From: Demequina sp. NBRC 110056
Lineage (GTDB): Bacteria > Actinomycetota > Actinomycetes > Actinomycetales > Demequinaceae
Assembly (NCBI RefSeq): GCF_002090155.1
Contig: NZ_BBRM01000002.1
Location: 248,001 to 312,000 of the forward strand
Direction of reading: 5' to 3'
Length of the DNA: 64,000 bases
Made by a program: the position numbers and the translations under genes. Under the pieces are notes generated by a model, which saw nothing but the letters and a program-made list of their open reading frames with translations, was not told the origin of the DNA and ran no database searches. Shown here piece after piece: positions 26,148 through 35,311 of the stretch (positions within the stretch are counted from its first letter, which is position 1; each line of letters opens with the position of its first letter).

Positions 26148-27494
26148 ATGAATGAGGAAGCGCTCCAGGCAGCTGGAGTGGATTCGTACCGCGCCTGCAC
26201 GGCTCTCCAGCAGCCGACCTGGCCGGACGCCGACGCTCTCGCCAGCGTCACGGACAGGCTGGCGAAGGTCCCGCCGCTCGTGTTCGCGGGCGAGGCCGAC
26301 GTGCTGCGCGAGCACCTCGCGGCCGCCGGCCGTGGCGAGGCGTTCGTGCTGCAGGGCGGCGACTGTGCGGAGATCTTCGAAGAGGCCACGGCCGATCGGA
26401 TCCGCAACAAGATCAAGACCATCCTGCAGATGTCGGTGATCCTCACCTACGGCGCCTCGACGCCGGTGGTGAAGATCGGGCGCATGGCGGGGCAGTACGC
26501 CAAGCCGCGCTCCTCGGACACCGAGACGCGCGACGGCGTCACCCTGCCCGCCTACCGCGGCGACATCGTCAACGGCTCGGCGTTCACCGCCGAGGCGCGC
26601 GTGCCGGACCCCGAGCGCATGCTCGAGGCGTATCACGTGTCCGCGTCCACGCTGAACCTCATCAGGGCGTTCACCCACGGGGGCTTCGCCGACCTGCGCA
26701 GCGTGCACTCGTGGAACAAGGGCTTCGCCGCCAACCCGGCGTACGCCAAGTACGAGCAGATGGCGACGGAGATCGACCGGGCCGTGCGCTTCATGGGCGC
26801 CGCCGGGGGAGACTTCGACGCTCTCCGGACCGTCGACCTGTTCGCGAGTCACGAGGCGCTGCTGCTCGACTACGAGCGTGCGCTCACGCGCATCGACTCG
26901 CGGTCGGGCCTCGCCTACGACACGAGCGCGCACTTCGTGTGGATCGGCGAGCGCACCCGTCAGCTGGACGGTGCGCACGTCGAGTACATGTCGAAGATCT
27001 CCAACCCCATCGGCGTGAAGCTCGGCCCGACGGCTCAGCCGGCCGAGGCGATCGCGCTCGCCGAGCGTCTCAACCCTGACAACATCCCGGGCCGGCTCAC
27101 GCTCGTCGTGCGTCAGGGTGCGGACAAGATCCGTGACAACCTGCCGCCGCTGGTCGAGGCCGTGCGGGACGCGGGCGTCGTGGTCACGTGGCTGTCCGAC
27201 CCGATGCACGGCAACACCTTCACGTCGGAGTCGGGCTACAAGACCCGCCGCTTCGACACCATCCTCGACGAGGTCACGGGCTTCTTCGAGGTGCACCAGG
27301 CGGCGGGCACCGTCCCGGGCGGCCTGCTGGTGGAGCTCACGGGCGACGACGTCACCGAGATCCTCGGCGGCACCGAGGAGATCGACGAGGCGTCGCTGGC
27401 GCTGCGGTACGAGACCAAGGTCGACCCGCGCCTGAATCACCAGCAGTCGCTGGAGCTGGCGTTCAAGGTCTCGGAGCTGCTCAGCGCCCGCTGA
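26148..27494 (+). CDS. aroG: 3-deoxy-7-phosphoheptulonate synthase, class II
   Basis: This 448-residue plant-type DAHP synthase condenses phosphoenolpyruvate with erythrose 4-phosphate, the committed shikimate step. Class II motifs are clear: FVLQGGDCAEIFEEAT (metal Cys), KIGRMAGQYAKPRSS, RGDIVNGSAF, WNKGF, SHEALLLDYERALTR, WIGERTRQLDGAH, SNPIGVKLGPTAQP and WLSDPMHGNT. The metal site is therefore complete. In the M. tuberculosis homologue this class is feedback-regulated by aromatic amino acids. It is co-transcribed with pfp and ends at a perfect hairpin. Confidence 0.96.
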   Translation: MNEEALQAAGVDSYRACTALQQPTWPDADALASVTDRLAKVPPLVFAGEADVLREHLAAAGRGEAFVLQGGDCAEIFEEATADRIRNKIKTILQMSVILTYGASTPVVKIGRMAGQYAKPRSSDTETRDGVTLPAYRGDIVNGSAFTAEARVPDPERMLEAYHVSASTLNLIRAFTHGGFADLRSVHSWNKGFAANPAYAKYEQMATEIDRAVRFMGAAGGDFDALRTVDLFASHEALLLDYERALTRIDSRSGLAYDTSAHFVWIGERTRQLDGAHVEYMSKISNPIGVKLGPTAQPAEAIALAERLNPDNIPGRLTLVVRQGADKIRDNLPPLVEAVRDAGVVVTWLSDPMHGNTFTSESGYKTRRFDTILDEVTGFFEVHQAAGTVPGGLLVELTGDDVTEILGGTEEIDEASLALRYETKVDPRLNHQQSLELAFKVSELLSAR

Positions 27495-27513
27495 CCTGAC
27501 GACGGACACGGCG

Positions 27514-27550
27514 GAGGGCCGATGCGCGGGCGACCAGCGCATCGGCCCTC
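27514..27550. terminator. Bidirectional hairpin between aroG and pknL
   Basis: Arms 27514-27527 and 27537-27550 form a perfect 14-bp stem with a nine-base loop. Both aroG (+) and the kinase gene (-) end here, 20 and 47 bases away. Confidence 0.8.
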
Positions 27551-27596
27551 ACCTCGTACTGGGGGAGAGCGCGCCTGCGCGCCCGCTGAGCCGAGC

Positions 27597-29546
27597 TCAG
27601 TACTCGAGGTAGACGTTGCTTCCTGGCTCGACCTCGGAGTTGGGCGACGGGTTCATGTTGAACACGACGGTGGAGAAGTTCCACGGGTTGTCGTCGCCAC
27701 TCACCGTCAGCCCGAGAGCCTGCAGCTCGGCGCGCGCGTTCTCGAACGACTGGCCGCGCACGTCGGGGACGGTGACGAGCGGCAGCCCCTCGGAGACGGT
27801 GATGGTCATCTCCTGCGTGCGCACGCCATCGGACCCGCCCTCGGGGTCCTGCAGGTACACCTCGCCCGTCTCGACCGCGTCGGTGCGCCCGTACTCGACC
27901 TGCGGCTCGATGGCGAAGTCCGCCAGCGCGGCGAGCGCGGCCTCTTCGCTCATGCCCGTGAGGTCGGGGATGACGATGGGCTCGGGACCGTTCGACACCT
28001 CGAGGATCACCTCGGTGTCGTGGCGGACCGTCTCGCCCTGCGCCGGCGTGGACGACATGACCTCGCCTTGCGGCACGGTGTCCGAGTAGGTGAGGACCGT
28101 GTCGCCGACGGGGAAGCCGACGTCGCCCAGCGCGGCGAGCGCGTCCTGCTCGGTCGACCCGACCACCTCGGGGACGGTCTCCTGCCGGGCGCCCTGCGAC
28201 ACGAGGAGGACGATCTCGGAGCCGTCTGGCGCGCGCGACTGCGCTCCGGGCTCGGTGCCGATCACCAGGCCCGCCGCCACGTCGTCGTGGAACTCGTACC
28301 GCGGCTCGACCTCGAAGCCGAGTGCGGTCAGGGTGTTCGTCGCCGCCTCCTCGGTCTCGGTCTGGACGTCGGGCACGGTCGTGAACGCTCCGGGGCCCAC
28401 GGAGTGGTACCACCAGAAGCCAAGTCCGCCGAGGACCAGGAGGGTCGCGAGCAGCGCGCCGAGCCACCAGCCGGCACGGTGGCTCGGCGTCTCGGGCTCG
28501 ATGGCGTCCGGGTCGTCGTCGAGCAGCTCCGCGTCCAGGACGTCGACCGCGAGCGCGTCGCCCCCGAGGCCGATCGGCAGGGCGACCGTCGAGCCCGAGG
28601 GGGCGTCGTTGAGGACGGTGGTCGCGCCCGAGTCGGGCCCTACCGGCACCGCGCCGCTCGGCGGGTCCGCCCGGCGGTCGAGGGTGGGGTCGTCGATGAG
28701 CGCGCGGGTCTGGCGGATCGCCGCGAGGGCGACGCCGGCATCGGCGGGGCGCAGCGCGGCGTCCCGTGCCGTCAGGGTGGCGATCAGGTCGTCGAGCTCG
28801 CCGGGCAGCCACGGCACCGCGGCCGATGCGGGGGGCACGTCCTCGTGGACGTGGCGCGACGCGACGCCCAGCGCGGTCTCGGCGGTGAACGGCTGACGTC
28901 CGGTCACCATCTCGTACAGGAGGATCCCGCACGAGTAGACGTCGGCGCGAGCGTCCGCGTCGCCATCGGCGACGAGCTCCGGAGCGAGGTAGGCGACCGT
29001 GCCGAGCAGCATCCCCGTCGAGGTGCTCGTGACCTCGGTCACCGCGCGAGCGAGGCCGAAGTCGGCGAGCTTGGGCTGCTCGGTGTCGTCGAGCAGGACG
29101 TTCTCCGGCTTCACGTCGCGGTGGACGAGCCCCTTGCGGTGTGCGGCGGCGAGCGCGTCGAGCACGCACTCGGTGATGGTGAGCGCCTCGCCCACGGCGA
29201 GCGTGTGCTCCTGGCGCATCCGCTCGCGCAGGTTCTCGCCCTCGACGTACTCCATCGTGAGGTACGAGACGGCGCCGTCGACGCCCTGGTCGTAGACGCG
29301 CACCATGCCGGGGTGGGTGAGGCGAGCCGCGGCCTTCGCCTCGCGCTGGAAGCGCGCCACGAAGTCCGCCTCGGACGCGTCGGCGGCCAGGTGGGGGTGC
29401 ATGACCTTGAGGGCGATGTCCCGCTCGAGGCGCTGATCGTGAGCGACGTAGACCGTGGCCATGCCGCCTGCGGCGACGCGTTCGCGCACCTCGTAGCGGC
29501 CGTCGATGAGACGGCCGATCAGCGGGTCGGTCATCGTGTCGGACAC
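27597..29546 (-). CDS. pknL: Serine/threonine protein kinase with four PASTA domains (PknL-like)
   Basis: A 649-residue receptor kinase. The N-terminal kinase domain has the glycine loop AAGGMATVYVA, IALKVM (Lys), VHRDVKPENVLL, KLADFGLARA and YLAPELV. A disordered linker and one transmembrane helix (WWLGALLATLLVLGGLGFWW) lead to four extracellular PASTA units, starting TTVPDVQ, ETVPEVVG, IVIPDLTG and VTVPDVRG. PASTA units bind cell-wall muropeptides. Neighbours match pknL-Rv2175c in mycobacteria. A TAGAAT box (29554-29559) lies seven bases before GTG 29546, favouring that start over ATG 29555. Confidence 0.93.
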   Translation of the reverse strand: MSDTMTDPLIGRLIDGRYEVRERVAAGGMATVYVAHDQRLERDIALKVMHPHLAADASEADFVARFQREAKAAARLTHPGMVRVYDQGVDGAVSYLTMEYVEGENLRERMRQEHTLAVGEALTITECVLDALAAAHRKGLVHRDVKPENVLLDDTEQPKLADFGLARAVTEVTSTSTGMLLGTVAYLAPELVADGDADARADVYSCGILLYEMVTGRQPFTAETALGVASRHVHEDVPPASAAVPWLPGELDDLIATLTARDAALRPADAGVALAAIRQTRALIDDPTLDRRADPPSGAVPVGPDSGATTVLNDAPSGSTVALPIGLGGDALAVDVLDAELLDDDPDAIEPETPSHRAGWWLGALLATLLVLGGLGFWWYHSVGPGAFTTVPDVQTETEEAATNTLTALGFEVEPRYEFHDDVAAGLVIGTEPGAQSRAPDGSEIVLLVSQGARQETVPEVVGSTEQDALAALGDVGFPVGDTVLTYSDTVPQGEVMSSTPAQGETVRHDTEVILEVSNGPEPIVIPDLTGMSEEAALAALADFAIEPQVEYGRTDAVETGEVYLQDPEGGSDGVRTQEMTITVSEGLPLVTVPDVRGQSFENARAELQALGLTVSGDDNPWNFSTVVFNMNPSPNSEVEPGSNVYLEY

Positions 29547-29607
29547 AGTGAGCATTCTATGCGCCTCGGGCTGCGGATCCGGCGACGCGCGCCGGGTTCG
29601 TCGTCGC

Positions 29608-30981
29608 TCAGGAGAAGCGGTTCATGAGGGCGAGGACGGAGGCGACGTACTGACGCGTGTCGGGGTGCATCCCATACTTCTTCACGCCAGCCTCGCCCTG
29701 GTAGTAGCCGGCGATCGCCGTCTCGAGGGCTCGTCCGTCGCGCTGCAGGTGCCTCAGCAGGGCGACGCCTGCGGTCACGTTGTCCTGCGGGTCGAGCAGG
29801 TTGAGGTCGCGACCCACGACCTCCGACATCCACGCACCGGTCGAAGGGATCACCTGCATGGCTCCCACGGCGTTGGCGGGGGAGACGGCGCGCATGTTGA
29901 AGCCGGACTCCTGGTAGGCGATCGCCTGGGCAAGCGCGGGGTTCACGCCGTACTGCTTCGCGGTGGAGACGATGAGCGCCTGCATCTGCGCGCGCGAGGG
30001 CACCTGCGTGGCGTTCAGCGTCGCCTTGTTCTGGTTGGCGGCTCCGACGACGCCGGCTGAGTAGGTGCGGCCCGCGAAGGTGTCGCCCACGAGCCCGGTG
30101 GGCACGCCGCCGGGGACCGTGAGCCGCTGGCCGACGCGGATGAGCGACGGGTTCTTGATGCCGTTCGCCGACACGAGGGACGAGGCCGACACCCCGAAGC
30201 GGTTCGCGATCGCTGCGAGCGTGTCCCCGGCGGCGACGGTGTACGTCTGCGTGGCGCCTCCGAAGTCGGACAGGTTCGCGTCGGTGGCGAGCTTGGTCGA
30301 GGACGAGGACGAGGACGAGGACGAGGCCGTGGTCGTGGCGGCGGTGTTCCCGGCGCTGCTCGCGCCCGGGATGCGCAGGCTCTGGCCGATGCGGATGACC
30401 GCGGACGAGCCGAGGTCGTTCGCCTGGGTGATGGACGACACCGAGACGCCGTACCGGCGCGCGAGCGCCCAGACCGTGTCGCCGGACGCGACGGTGTGCG
30501 TGGCGGTGGACGTCGTGCTGGTGGTGGCCTTCGCGGCCGAGGCGTTGCCGGCGCCCGGGATCGACAGCTTCTCGCCGATCCGGATCAGGGACGGGTTGGA
30601 CAGCCCGTTGGCGGACACGATCGCGGAGACCGTCGTGCCGTAGGCGCGCGCGAGGCTCGACACCGTGTCGCCCGGGGCCACCGTGTGGGTCGCGGCGGAC
30701 GCCGACGACGTCCGCGCGGGCGCGGCGGAGCCTTGAGTGGGGATGACGAGCGTCTGGCCGATGAGGATCACGGCGCGCGCGTTGAGGTCGTTGGCGCGCA
30801 CGATCGCACCGACGGAGGAGTCGTAGCGGTGAGCGAGCGCGCTCACGGTGTCCCCAGGCTGCACCCGGTGGCTCTGGTCGGCCGCCGCGGGCAGGGCCGC
30901 GAACGCGGTCACGGACATGGCGGCGGTGGCGGCGAGCGCGGCGGTGCGCAGCGTTCGGGTCGCGACGGTTCGACGTCCCAC
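29608..30981 (-). CDS. Secreted LysM lytic transglycosylase
   Basis: A 457-residue exported protein. A signal peptide (hydrophobic core [21 protein letters not shown]) is followed by four LysM repeats, each starting [12 protein letters not shown], [12 protein letters not shown], [12 protein letters not shown] or [16 protein letters not shown]. Ser/Thr linkers include a run of ten serines. A C-terminal SLT domain carries the catalytic glutamate in [19 protein letters not shown]. It should bind and cleave peptidoglycan. The GTG at 30981 has a GAGGAG site seven bases away. The upstream region carries triplicate MtrA-like boxes. It lies just upstream of pknL on the same strand. Confidence 0.92.
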   Translation of the reverse strand: MGRRTVATRTLRTAALAATAAMSVTAFAALPAAADQSHRVQPGDTVSALAHRYDSSVGAIVRANDLNARAVILIGQTLVIPTQGSAAPARTSSASAATHTVAPGDTVSSLARAYGTTVSAIVSANGLSNPSLIRIGEKLSIPGAGNASAAKATTSTTSTATHTVASGDTVWALARRYGVSVSSITQANDLGSSAVIRIGQSLRIPGASSAGNTAATTTASSSSSSSSSTKLATDANLSDFGGATQTYTVAAGDTLAAIANRFGVSASSLVSANGIKNPSLIRVGQRLTVPGGVPTGLVGDTFAGRTYSAGVVGAANQNKATLNATQVPSRAQMQALIVSTAKQYGVNPALAQAIAYQESGFNMRAVSPANAVGAMQVIPSTGAWMSEVVGRDLNLLDPQDNVTAGVALLRHLQRDGRALETAIAGYYQGEAGVKKYGMHPDTRQYVASVLALMNRFS

Positions 30982-30996
30982 TGGAATCTCCTCGCT

Positions 30997-31039
30997 GAGA
31001 CAGAAGTGTCTCATGTGACAGATGTGACAGATGTGACTG
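30997..31039 (-). promoter_or_regulatory. Three tandem 9-bp MtrA-like boxes and a small hairpin upstream of the LysM gene
   Basis: On the minus strand GTCACATCT-type units recur three times at 9-base spacing (31013-31039; plus strand ATGTGACAG twice, then ATGTGACTG). A GAGACA/TGTCTC hairpin (30997-31012) lies between them and the ribosome binding site. Tandem GTCACA units match the direct-repeat box described for MtrA, a regulator of wall hydrolase genes in actinobacteria. Assignment is by motif only. Confidence 0.6.
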
Positions 31040-31135
31040 TAACCCCGCCCGACTCTCAGACGCAAGGGTGTTCATGTGGCGTTCAGGCGTGCACGACGGT
31101 GCGAGCGGCCGGCCCGCGCTTTGTACGCTGGTGTC

Positions 31136-31486
31136 GTGACTGAGCAGACCGCATGGCTGACCGTGCCCGACTTCGCCGATGCGCTGGGCGTCGCGGCATC
31201 CGACGTTCGGGAGATGATCCGGCAGCGGCAGATCATCGCCGTACGGCGGGGCCCGAGCGACGCGTGGCACGTCCCGGCGGGGTTCATCCACGACCACGAG
31301 GGTGAGGTCCGCGTGCTGCCCACGCTCCCCGGCACCATCACGGTCCTGACCGACGCAGGCCTGTCGGATGACGAGAGCATCGAGTGGCTCCTCACCGAGA
31401 ACGAGGAGCTTGACACGACGCCGCTCGCTGCGCTGCGCGAGGGCCGTCGCGCCCCGGTGCGCCGCGCGGCGCAGACGCTGTTCTAG
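31136..31486 (+). CDS. Rv2175c-type DNA-binding protein
   Basis: A 116-residue winged-helix protein of the Rv2175c family. The N-terminal helix-turn-helix (WLTVPDFADALGVAASDVREMIRQRQIIAVRRG) is followed by a C-terminal helical part (TVLTDAGLSDDESIEWLLTENEEL). In M. tuberculosis the homologue is a substrate of PknL, and the kinase gene lies close by here too. The N-terminal Thr (MTEQTAWLT) could be the phosphorylation target, by analogy. GTG 31136 has TACGCT (31124-31129) six bases upstream, indicating a leaderless mRNA. Confidence 0.88.
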   Translation: MTEQTAWLTVPDFADALGVAASDVREMIRQRQIIAVRRGPSDAWHVPAGFIHDHEGEVRVLPTLPGTITVLTDAGLSDDESIEWLLTENEELDTTPLAALREGRRAPVRRAAQTLF

Positions 31487-31526
31487 CGGACGCCGGCCCC
31501 GACGGGGGCGCGTCGAGCGCGCCGGC

Positions 31527-32603
31527 TCAGCTCGTGCGCGACACCGCCTTCGCGATGAGCTCGCGCAGCGTGCCCGTCGCCCCCGGGTCGAGCGATGCCT
31601 CGTCGAGCCGGCGCAGCGCTGTGCGCGATCGCTCGTCGATCTGCTCCTCGCACCAGCGCTCGGCGTCCGTCGCGGCCACGATTCCCGCCACATCCGCGAC
31701 GGCGTCGTCTGACGCGTCCTTGTCCCCGAGGACCGCGCCGATGCGCGCGCGGCCGGTGTCATCCGTCTCGGTCCAGGCCCGCCACAGCACGAATGTCCGC
31801 TTGCCTTCGCGCACATCGTCGCCCGCAGGCTTTCCGGTCACCTCGGGCGAGCCCAGCAGTCCCAGCAGGTCGTCGCGGAGCTGGAACGCGATGCCGAGGT
31901 CGACCCCGATGGCGCGGACCCGCGAGATCGCTTGGTCGTCGCCGCCCGCCGCCGCAGCGCCGAGCGCGAGCGGGAACTCGCAGGTGTAGGACGCGGTCTT
32001 CGATCGCATGACGGCGAGGATCTCGTCGCGCTGACCGGCGATCGCCCCGAGCGGCTGCGCCGCAGCGCGCATGTCCGCGTACTGGCCTGCCGTCACGAGC
32101 TCGGCCATGTCGGAGAAGAGGGTGCTGACGCGCTCGCCGCGGTCATGGCCGAGCCGCGCCACGGCCTGGCCGAGCGCGCGCTGGCACGCCATCAGGGCGA
32201 GATCGCCGGCGAGCACGGCACCCGCGTCGCCGTAGGCGCGGGAGTCGCCGGACCAGGCGCGCTCCGCGTGGATGGACGCGATGGCACGATGCACGGAGGG
32301 CAGACCTCGGCGCGTGTCGGAGTCGTCGAGGACGTCGTCGTGCACCAGCGCCGCAGTCTGGAAGAGCTCGAGCGCGGTCGCCGCGTCGGTCGCCGCGTCG
32401 ACGTCGTCGCCGCGGTGAGCCGCGTGGGAGGCGAGGAGCAGCAGTGCGCGCAGCCGCTTCCCACCACGGGCAGAGGCGAGCATCGGATCCGTGATCTCGG
32501 CGACGCCCGGACCCGCGGGTGCGGTGGCCGCGACGGTGCGCTCGAGCGTCTGCACGATGCGGGCGTCGACGGCCTCGCGCCACGCGGGCAGGGGAGTGGT
32601 CAC
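31527..32603 (-). CDS. Polyprenyl synthetase (geranylgeranyl-type trans-prenyltransferase)
   Basis: A 358-residue trans-isoprenyl diphosphate synthase. The first aspartate-rich motif is LVHDDVLDDSDTRRG. The second is QLRDDLLGLLGSPEVTGKPAGDD, the DDLLG form seen in the actinobacterial IdsA group. GGKRLRALLLL binds the diphosphate. It extends allylic diphosphates with isopentenyl diphosphate for carotenoids, quinones or lipid carriers; chain length cannot be told. GTG 32603 is chosen because TAGGGT (32611-32616) lies seven bases upstream. The rest of the longer frame has no homology. Confidence 0.92.
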   Translation of the reverse strand: MTTPLPAWREAVDARIVQTLERTVAATAPAGPGVAEITDPMLASARGGKRLRALLLLASHAAHRGDDVDAATDAATALELFQTAALVHDDVLDDSDTRRGLPSVHRAIASIHAERAWSGDSRAYGDAGAVLAGDLALMACQRALGQAVARLGHDRGERVSTLFSDMAELVTAGQYADMRAAAQPLGAIAGQRDEILAVMRSKTASYTCEFPLALGAAAAGGDDQAISRVRAIGVDLGIAFQLRDDLLGLLGSPEVTGKPAGDDVREGKRTFVLWRAWTETDDTGRARIGAVLGDKDASDDAVADVAGIVAATDAERWCEEQIDERSRTALRRLDEASLDPGATGTLRELIAKAVSRTS

Positions 32604-32712
32604 GGGCTCCACCCTAGGGTGCCCCGTCCCCAGGACGGCACGGTGTTGCCGCCGTCCCCATCGCCCGCCGCGGATGCGTGCGCGGGAGACGCGGCGTCGC
32701 GAGGGTGGCGGC

Positions 32713-33753
32713 ATGCACTCATCCGTCATCCGAGGCCCAGGCGAGCTCATCGCCACCATCCCCGACCTGCTCGGCTACTGGCCGCAGGAGTCTGTCGTCG
32801 CCGTCGGCATCGACGCACGCGGCGGGATCGCGCTGCTCGTGCGCGTCCATCGCGACGAGCTGCTGCTGGCCGACCTCGACGGCGGCGCCGCCGCGGCGAT
32901 CGCCGACCAGTCCCGTCGAGCGGACGTGGCGCGCGCGATCCTCGTGAGCTTCACCACCAAGGGCGTCACCTGGGGCTGCGAGGCGGCGGAGGTGCTCGGC
33001 GAGGCCCTCCTGCGGGTCGCCATCGACTCCGACGCGTGGGCGTGCGACGGTCGTCGGTTCTGGGCTCCGGGCTGCGCCGACGACTCGTGCTGCCCGCCCG
33101 GGGGCACGATGCTCCCCGAGCCGGTTCCGGTGCCTGATCGGCTGGGACTCGGCGACAGCTGCGCGCGCCTCGAGCGGTTGTACGGATCTCCGTGTCGCAA
33201 GGCGCCCGCAGATCTTCGCCGGCGCGCGAGCGGCGCGGGGGACAGATGGTGGGCTCGCCGACGCGACGGCGCCGAGGAGTGGCGCGTGCAGTCGCTGCAG
33301 CGGCTGCTGCGCGGCGCGATGGACGGTGCGAGCGTGCTCGACCTCGGACGCGCCGCGGTGAGCCTTCGCGACGTCAAGGTGCGGGACGCGGTGATCGTTG
33401 CCTGGCTGCGCGGCGGGCCGCACGCCATCTCCGACACGCTCGCGGGGCTGCCGACCGACGACGTCGCACGCGTCCTCGACGGCGCCCTGCACGACGTCAC
33501 GCATGCGGCGCCAGCGCTGGACGACATCGAGACCGCCGTCCGATGGTGCCGTGCCGTGTCAAGCCTCGCGCGCCGACGCGACTGCCCGGCCACCCACGCG
33601 CTGGAGGCCGTGGTGATGTGGTGGGCAGGCGACGTCGATCGGGCCGCAGCGGCGAGCACGACGGCACTCGAGTGCGACCCGCAGTACTCCTTGGCCCGGC
33701 TGATGACGGACATGTGCGATCGTGGACTGCTTCCCGCGTGGACGCGCGCGTGA
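32713..33753 (+). CDS. DUF4192 protein
   Basis: A 346-residue actinobacterial DUF4192 family member of unknown function. The family start is clear ([27 protein letters not shown]). A Cys-rich segment follows in the middle ([22 protein letters not shown]). The C-terminal part has helical, TPR-like character ([36 protein letters not shown]). It lies directly upstream of sigA, a conserved neighbour in the phylum. ATG 32713 follows a GAGGGTGG site. Confidence 0.88.
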   Translation: MHSSVIRGPGELIATIPDLLGYWPQESVVAVGIDARGGIALLVRVHRDELLLADLDGGAAAAIADQSRRADVARAILVSFTTKGVTWGCEAAEVLGEALLRVAIDSDAWACDGRRFWAPGCADDSCCPPGGTMLPEPVPVPDRLGLGDSCARLERLYGSPCRKAPADLRRRASGAGDRWWARRRDGAEEWRVQSLQRLLRGAMDGASVLDLGRAAVSLRDVKVRDAVIVAWLRGGPHAISDTLAGLPTDDVARVLDGALHDVTHAAPALDDIETAVRWCRAVSSLARRRDCPATHALEAVVMWWAGDVDRAAAASTTALECDPQYSLARLMTDMCDRGLLPAWTRA

Positions 33754-33803
33754 TGGCGACGCGAGACACGGCAAGGGAGGAACACCGCCGCGGGGTTCTT
33801 CGT

Positions 33804-34024
33804 TATACTTGAATGGATTTGCGCGAGGCGGAAGGAGCCTCCCACGCTCCCGACGTCAGCTGAGAGGTATCGCATGCCCCCCAGTTCACCTGAGCGCCGT
33901 CTCGGCGCGACGCGAACCGCGCACTAATCCGCCATCCGCGAGGGTGGGGTGCGCGCCAGCGCATGCCGCCGCGCCACGAGTCCAGCAGCCGTCGCGTCGA
34001 CGGACGACCTGTAAGGAGAAGGCC
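33804..34024 (+). promoter_or_regulatory. sigA promoter and about 210-base leader
   Basis: TATACT (33804-33809) is a strong -10, giving a leader of about 210 bases. It contains a possible 17-codon leader ORF and ends with an AAGGAG site (34013-34018) six bases before ACG at 34025. The 271-base gap between DUF4192 and sigA holds nothing else I can recognise. A leader this long stands out beside the leaderless neighbours. Confidence 0.55.
33874..33927 (+). CDS. Possible 17-residue leader peptide in the sigA 5' region
   Basis: ATG at 33874 opens a frame [17 protein letters not shown] ending in TAA. A GAGAGG site lies seven bases upstream, and the codons begin with a CCC CCC pair that could slow ribosomes. 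The reading frame differs from sigA. Whether it is translated is unknown; a peptide this short may occur by chance. Confidence 0.35.
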   Translation: MPPSSPERRLGATRTAH

Positions 34025-35251
34025 ACGACTACCGCAGCCGCGTCCAGCTCTTCCCGCAAGAGCCCCGCAAAGAAGACCGCCGCGAAGAAGGTGAGCGCCG
34101 CCACCACCGAGGAGGTCGAGGTCGAGGAGACCGCCGCCCCCACGCGCCGCGCCGCCGCCCGCAAGGCCCCGGCCAAGAAGCCGGCCGCTGCCAAGGCGAC
34201 TTCGAAGGACGCCGACGAGGCCGAGGCCGAGCCGGAGGAGCCCACCGAGGAGTCGTCGGACGACGAGGAGGACGACAAGTCCGGCTTCGTGATCGGCGCC
34301 GCCGACGATGACGCCCCCGTCCAGCAGGTGATGACCGCTGGCGCCACGGCTGACCCGGTCAAGGACTACCTCAAGCAGATCGGCAAGGTCGCCCTCCTCA
34401 ACGCCGAGCAGGAGGTCGACCTCGCCAAGCGCATCGAGGCCGGCCTGTTCGCCGAGGAGAAGCTGTCGAGCGGCGAGAAGGTCAAGCCGGAGCTGCGTCG
34501 CGAGCTCGAGTGGATCGCCAACGACGGACGCCACGCCAAGAACCACCTGCTCGAGGCGAACCTGCGCCTCGTCGTCTCGCTGGCCAAGCGCTACACCGGC
34601 CGCGGCATGCTGTTCCTGGACCTCATCCAGGAGGGCAATCTCGGACTCATCCGCGCCGTGGAGAAGTTCGACTACACCAAGGGCTACAAGTTCTCGACGT
34701 ACGCGACCTGGTGGATCCGCCAGGCGATCACCCGCGCCATGGCCGACCAGGCCCGCACCATCCGCATCCCCGTGCACATGGTCGAGGTCATCAACAAGCT
34801 CGCGCGCGTGCAGCGCCAGATGCTCCAGGACCTGGGCCGCGAGCCCACTCCCGAGGAGCTCGCCGCGGAGCTCGACATGACCCCGGAGAAGGTCGTCGAG
34901 GTCCAGAAGTACGGCCGCGAGCCCATCTCGCTGCACACGCCGCTCGGTGAGGACGGGGACTCGGAGTTCGGTGACCTCATCGAGGACTCCGAGGCCGTGG
35001 TCCCCGCCGACGCCGTGGGCTTCACCCTCTTGCAGGAGGAGCTGACCAAGGTCATGGACACCCTGTCCGAGCGCGAGGCCGGTGTGGTCGGCATGCGGTT
35101 CGGCCTGACGGACGGCCAGCCCAAGACCCTCGACGAGATCGGTCGCGTCTTCGGCGTCACCCGCGAGCGCATCCGCCAGATCGAGTCGAAGACCATGTCG
35201 AAGCTCCGTCACCCGTCGCGCTCGCAGGTGCTGCGCGACTACCTCGACTGA
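34025..35251 (+). CDS. sigA: RNA polymerase primary sigma factor (RpoD/SigA)
   Basis: A 408-residue group 1 sigma factor. A Lys/Ala-rich then acidic N-terminal extension (KKTAAKK, EEVEVEE, DDEEDDK) precedes region 1.2 ([21 protein letters not shown]). Then come region 2 ([42 protein letters not shown] with the -10-recognition stretch [12 protein letters not shown]), region 3 and region 4 ([21 protein letters not shown]). The ribosome binding site points to ACG at 34025, not ATG/GTG/TTG. The next standard start is GTG 34091, with no good site. Product identity is certain; the start is not. Confidence 0.93.
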   Translation, partial: TTTAAASSSSRKSPAKKTAAKKVSAATTEEVEVEETAAPTRRAAARKAPAKKPAAAKATSKDADEAEAEPEEPTEESSDDEEDDKSGFVIGAADDDAPVQQVMTAGATADPVKDYLKQIGKVALLNAEQEVDLAKRIEAGLFAEEKLSSGEKVKPELRRELEWIANDGRHAKNHLLEANLRLVVSLAKRYTGRGMLFLDLIQEGNLGLIRAVEKFDYTKGYKFSTYATWWIRQAITRAMADQARTIRIPVHMVEVINKLARVQRQMLQDLGREPTPEELAAELDMTPEKVVEVQKYGREPISLHTPLGEDGDSEFGDLIEDSEAVVPADAVGFTLLQEELTKVMDTLSEREAGVVGMRFGLTDGQPKTLDEIGRVFGVTRERIRQIESKTMSKLRHPSRSQVLRDYLD

Positions 35252-35264
35252 CCTGCTGACCTCT

Positions 35265-35308
35265 CACGACGGCCGCTTACGCGCTCCATGCGCTGGGCGG
35301 CCGTCGTG
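35265..35308. terminator. Hairpin between sigA and the AGCS symporter
   Basis: CACGACGGCCGC (35265-35276) pairs perfectly with GCGGCCGTCGTG (35297-35308). The 20-base loop can itself fold through GCGC arms. Both flanking genes end here. Confidence 0.75.
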
Positions 35309-35311
35309 CTG

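Noticed and set aside
30300-30335. Hexamer run GAGGAC as a regulatory microsatellite
   Set aside because: It encodes the poly-Ser linker of the LysM protein in frame; coding explains it.
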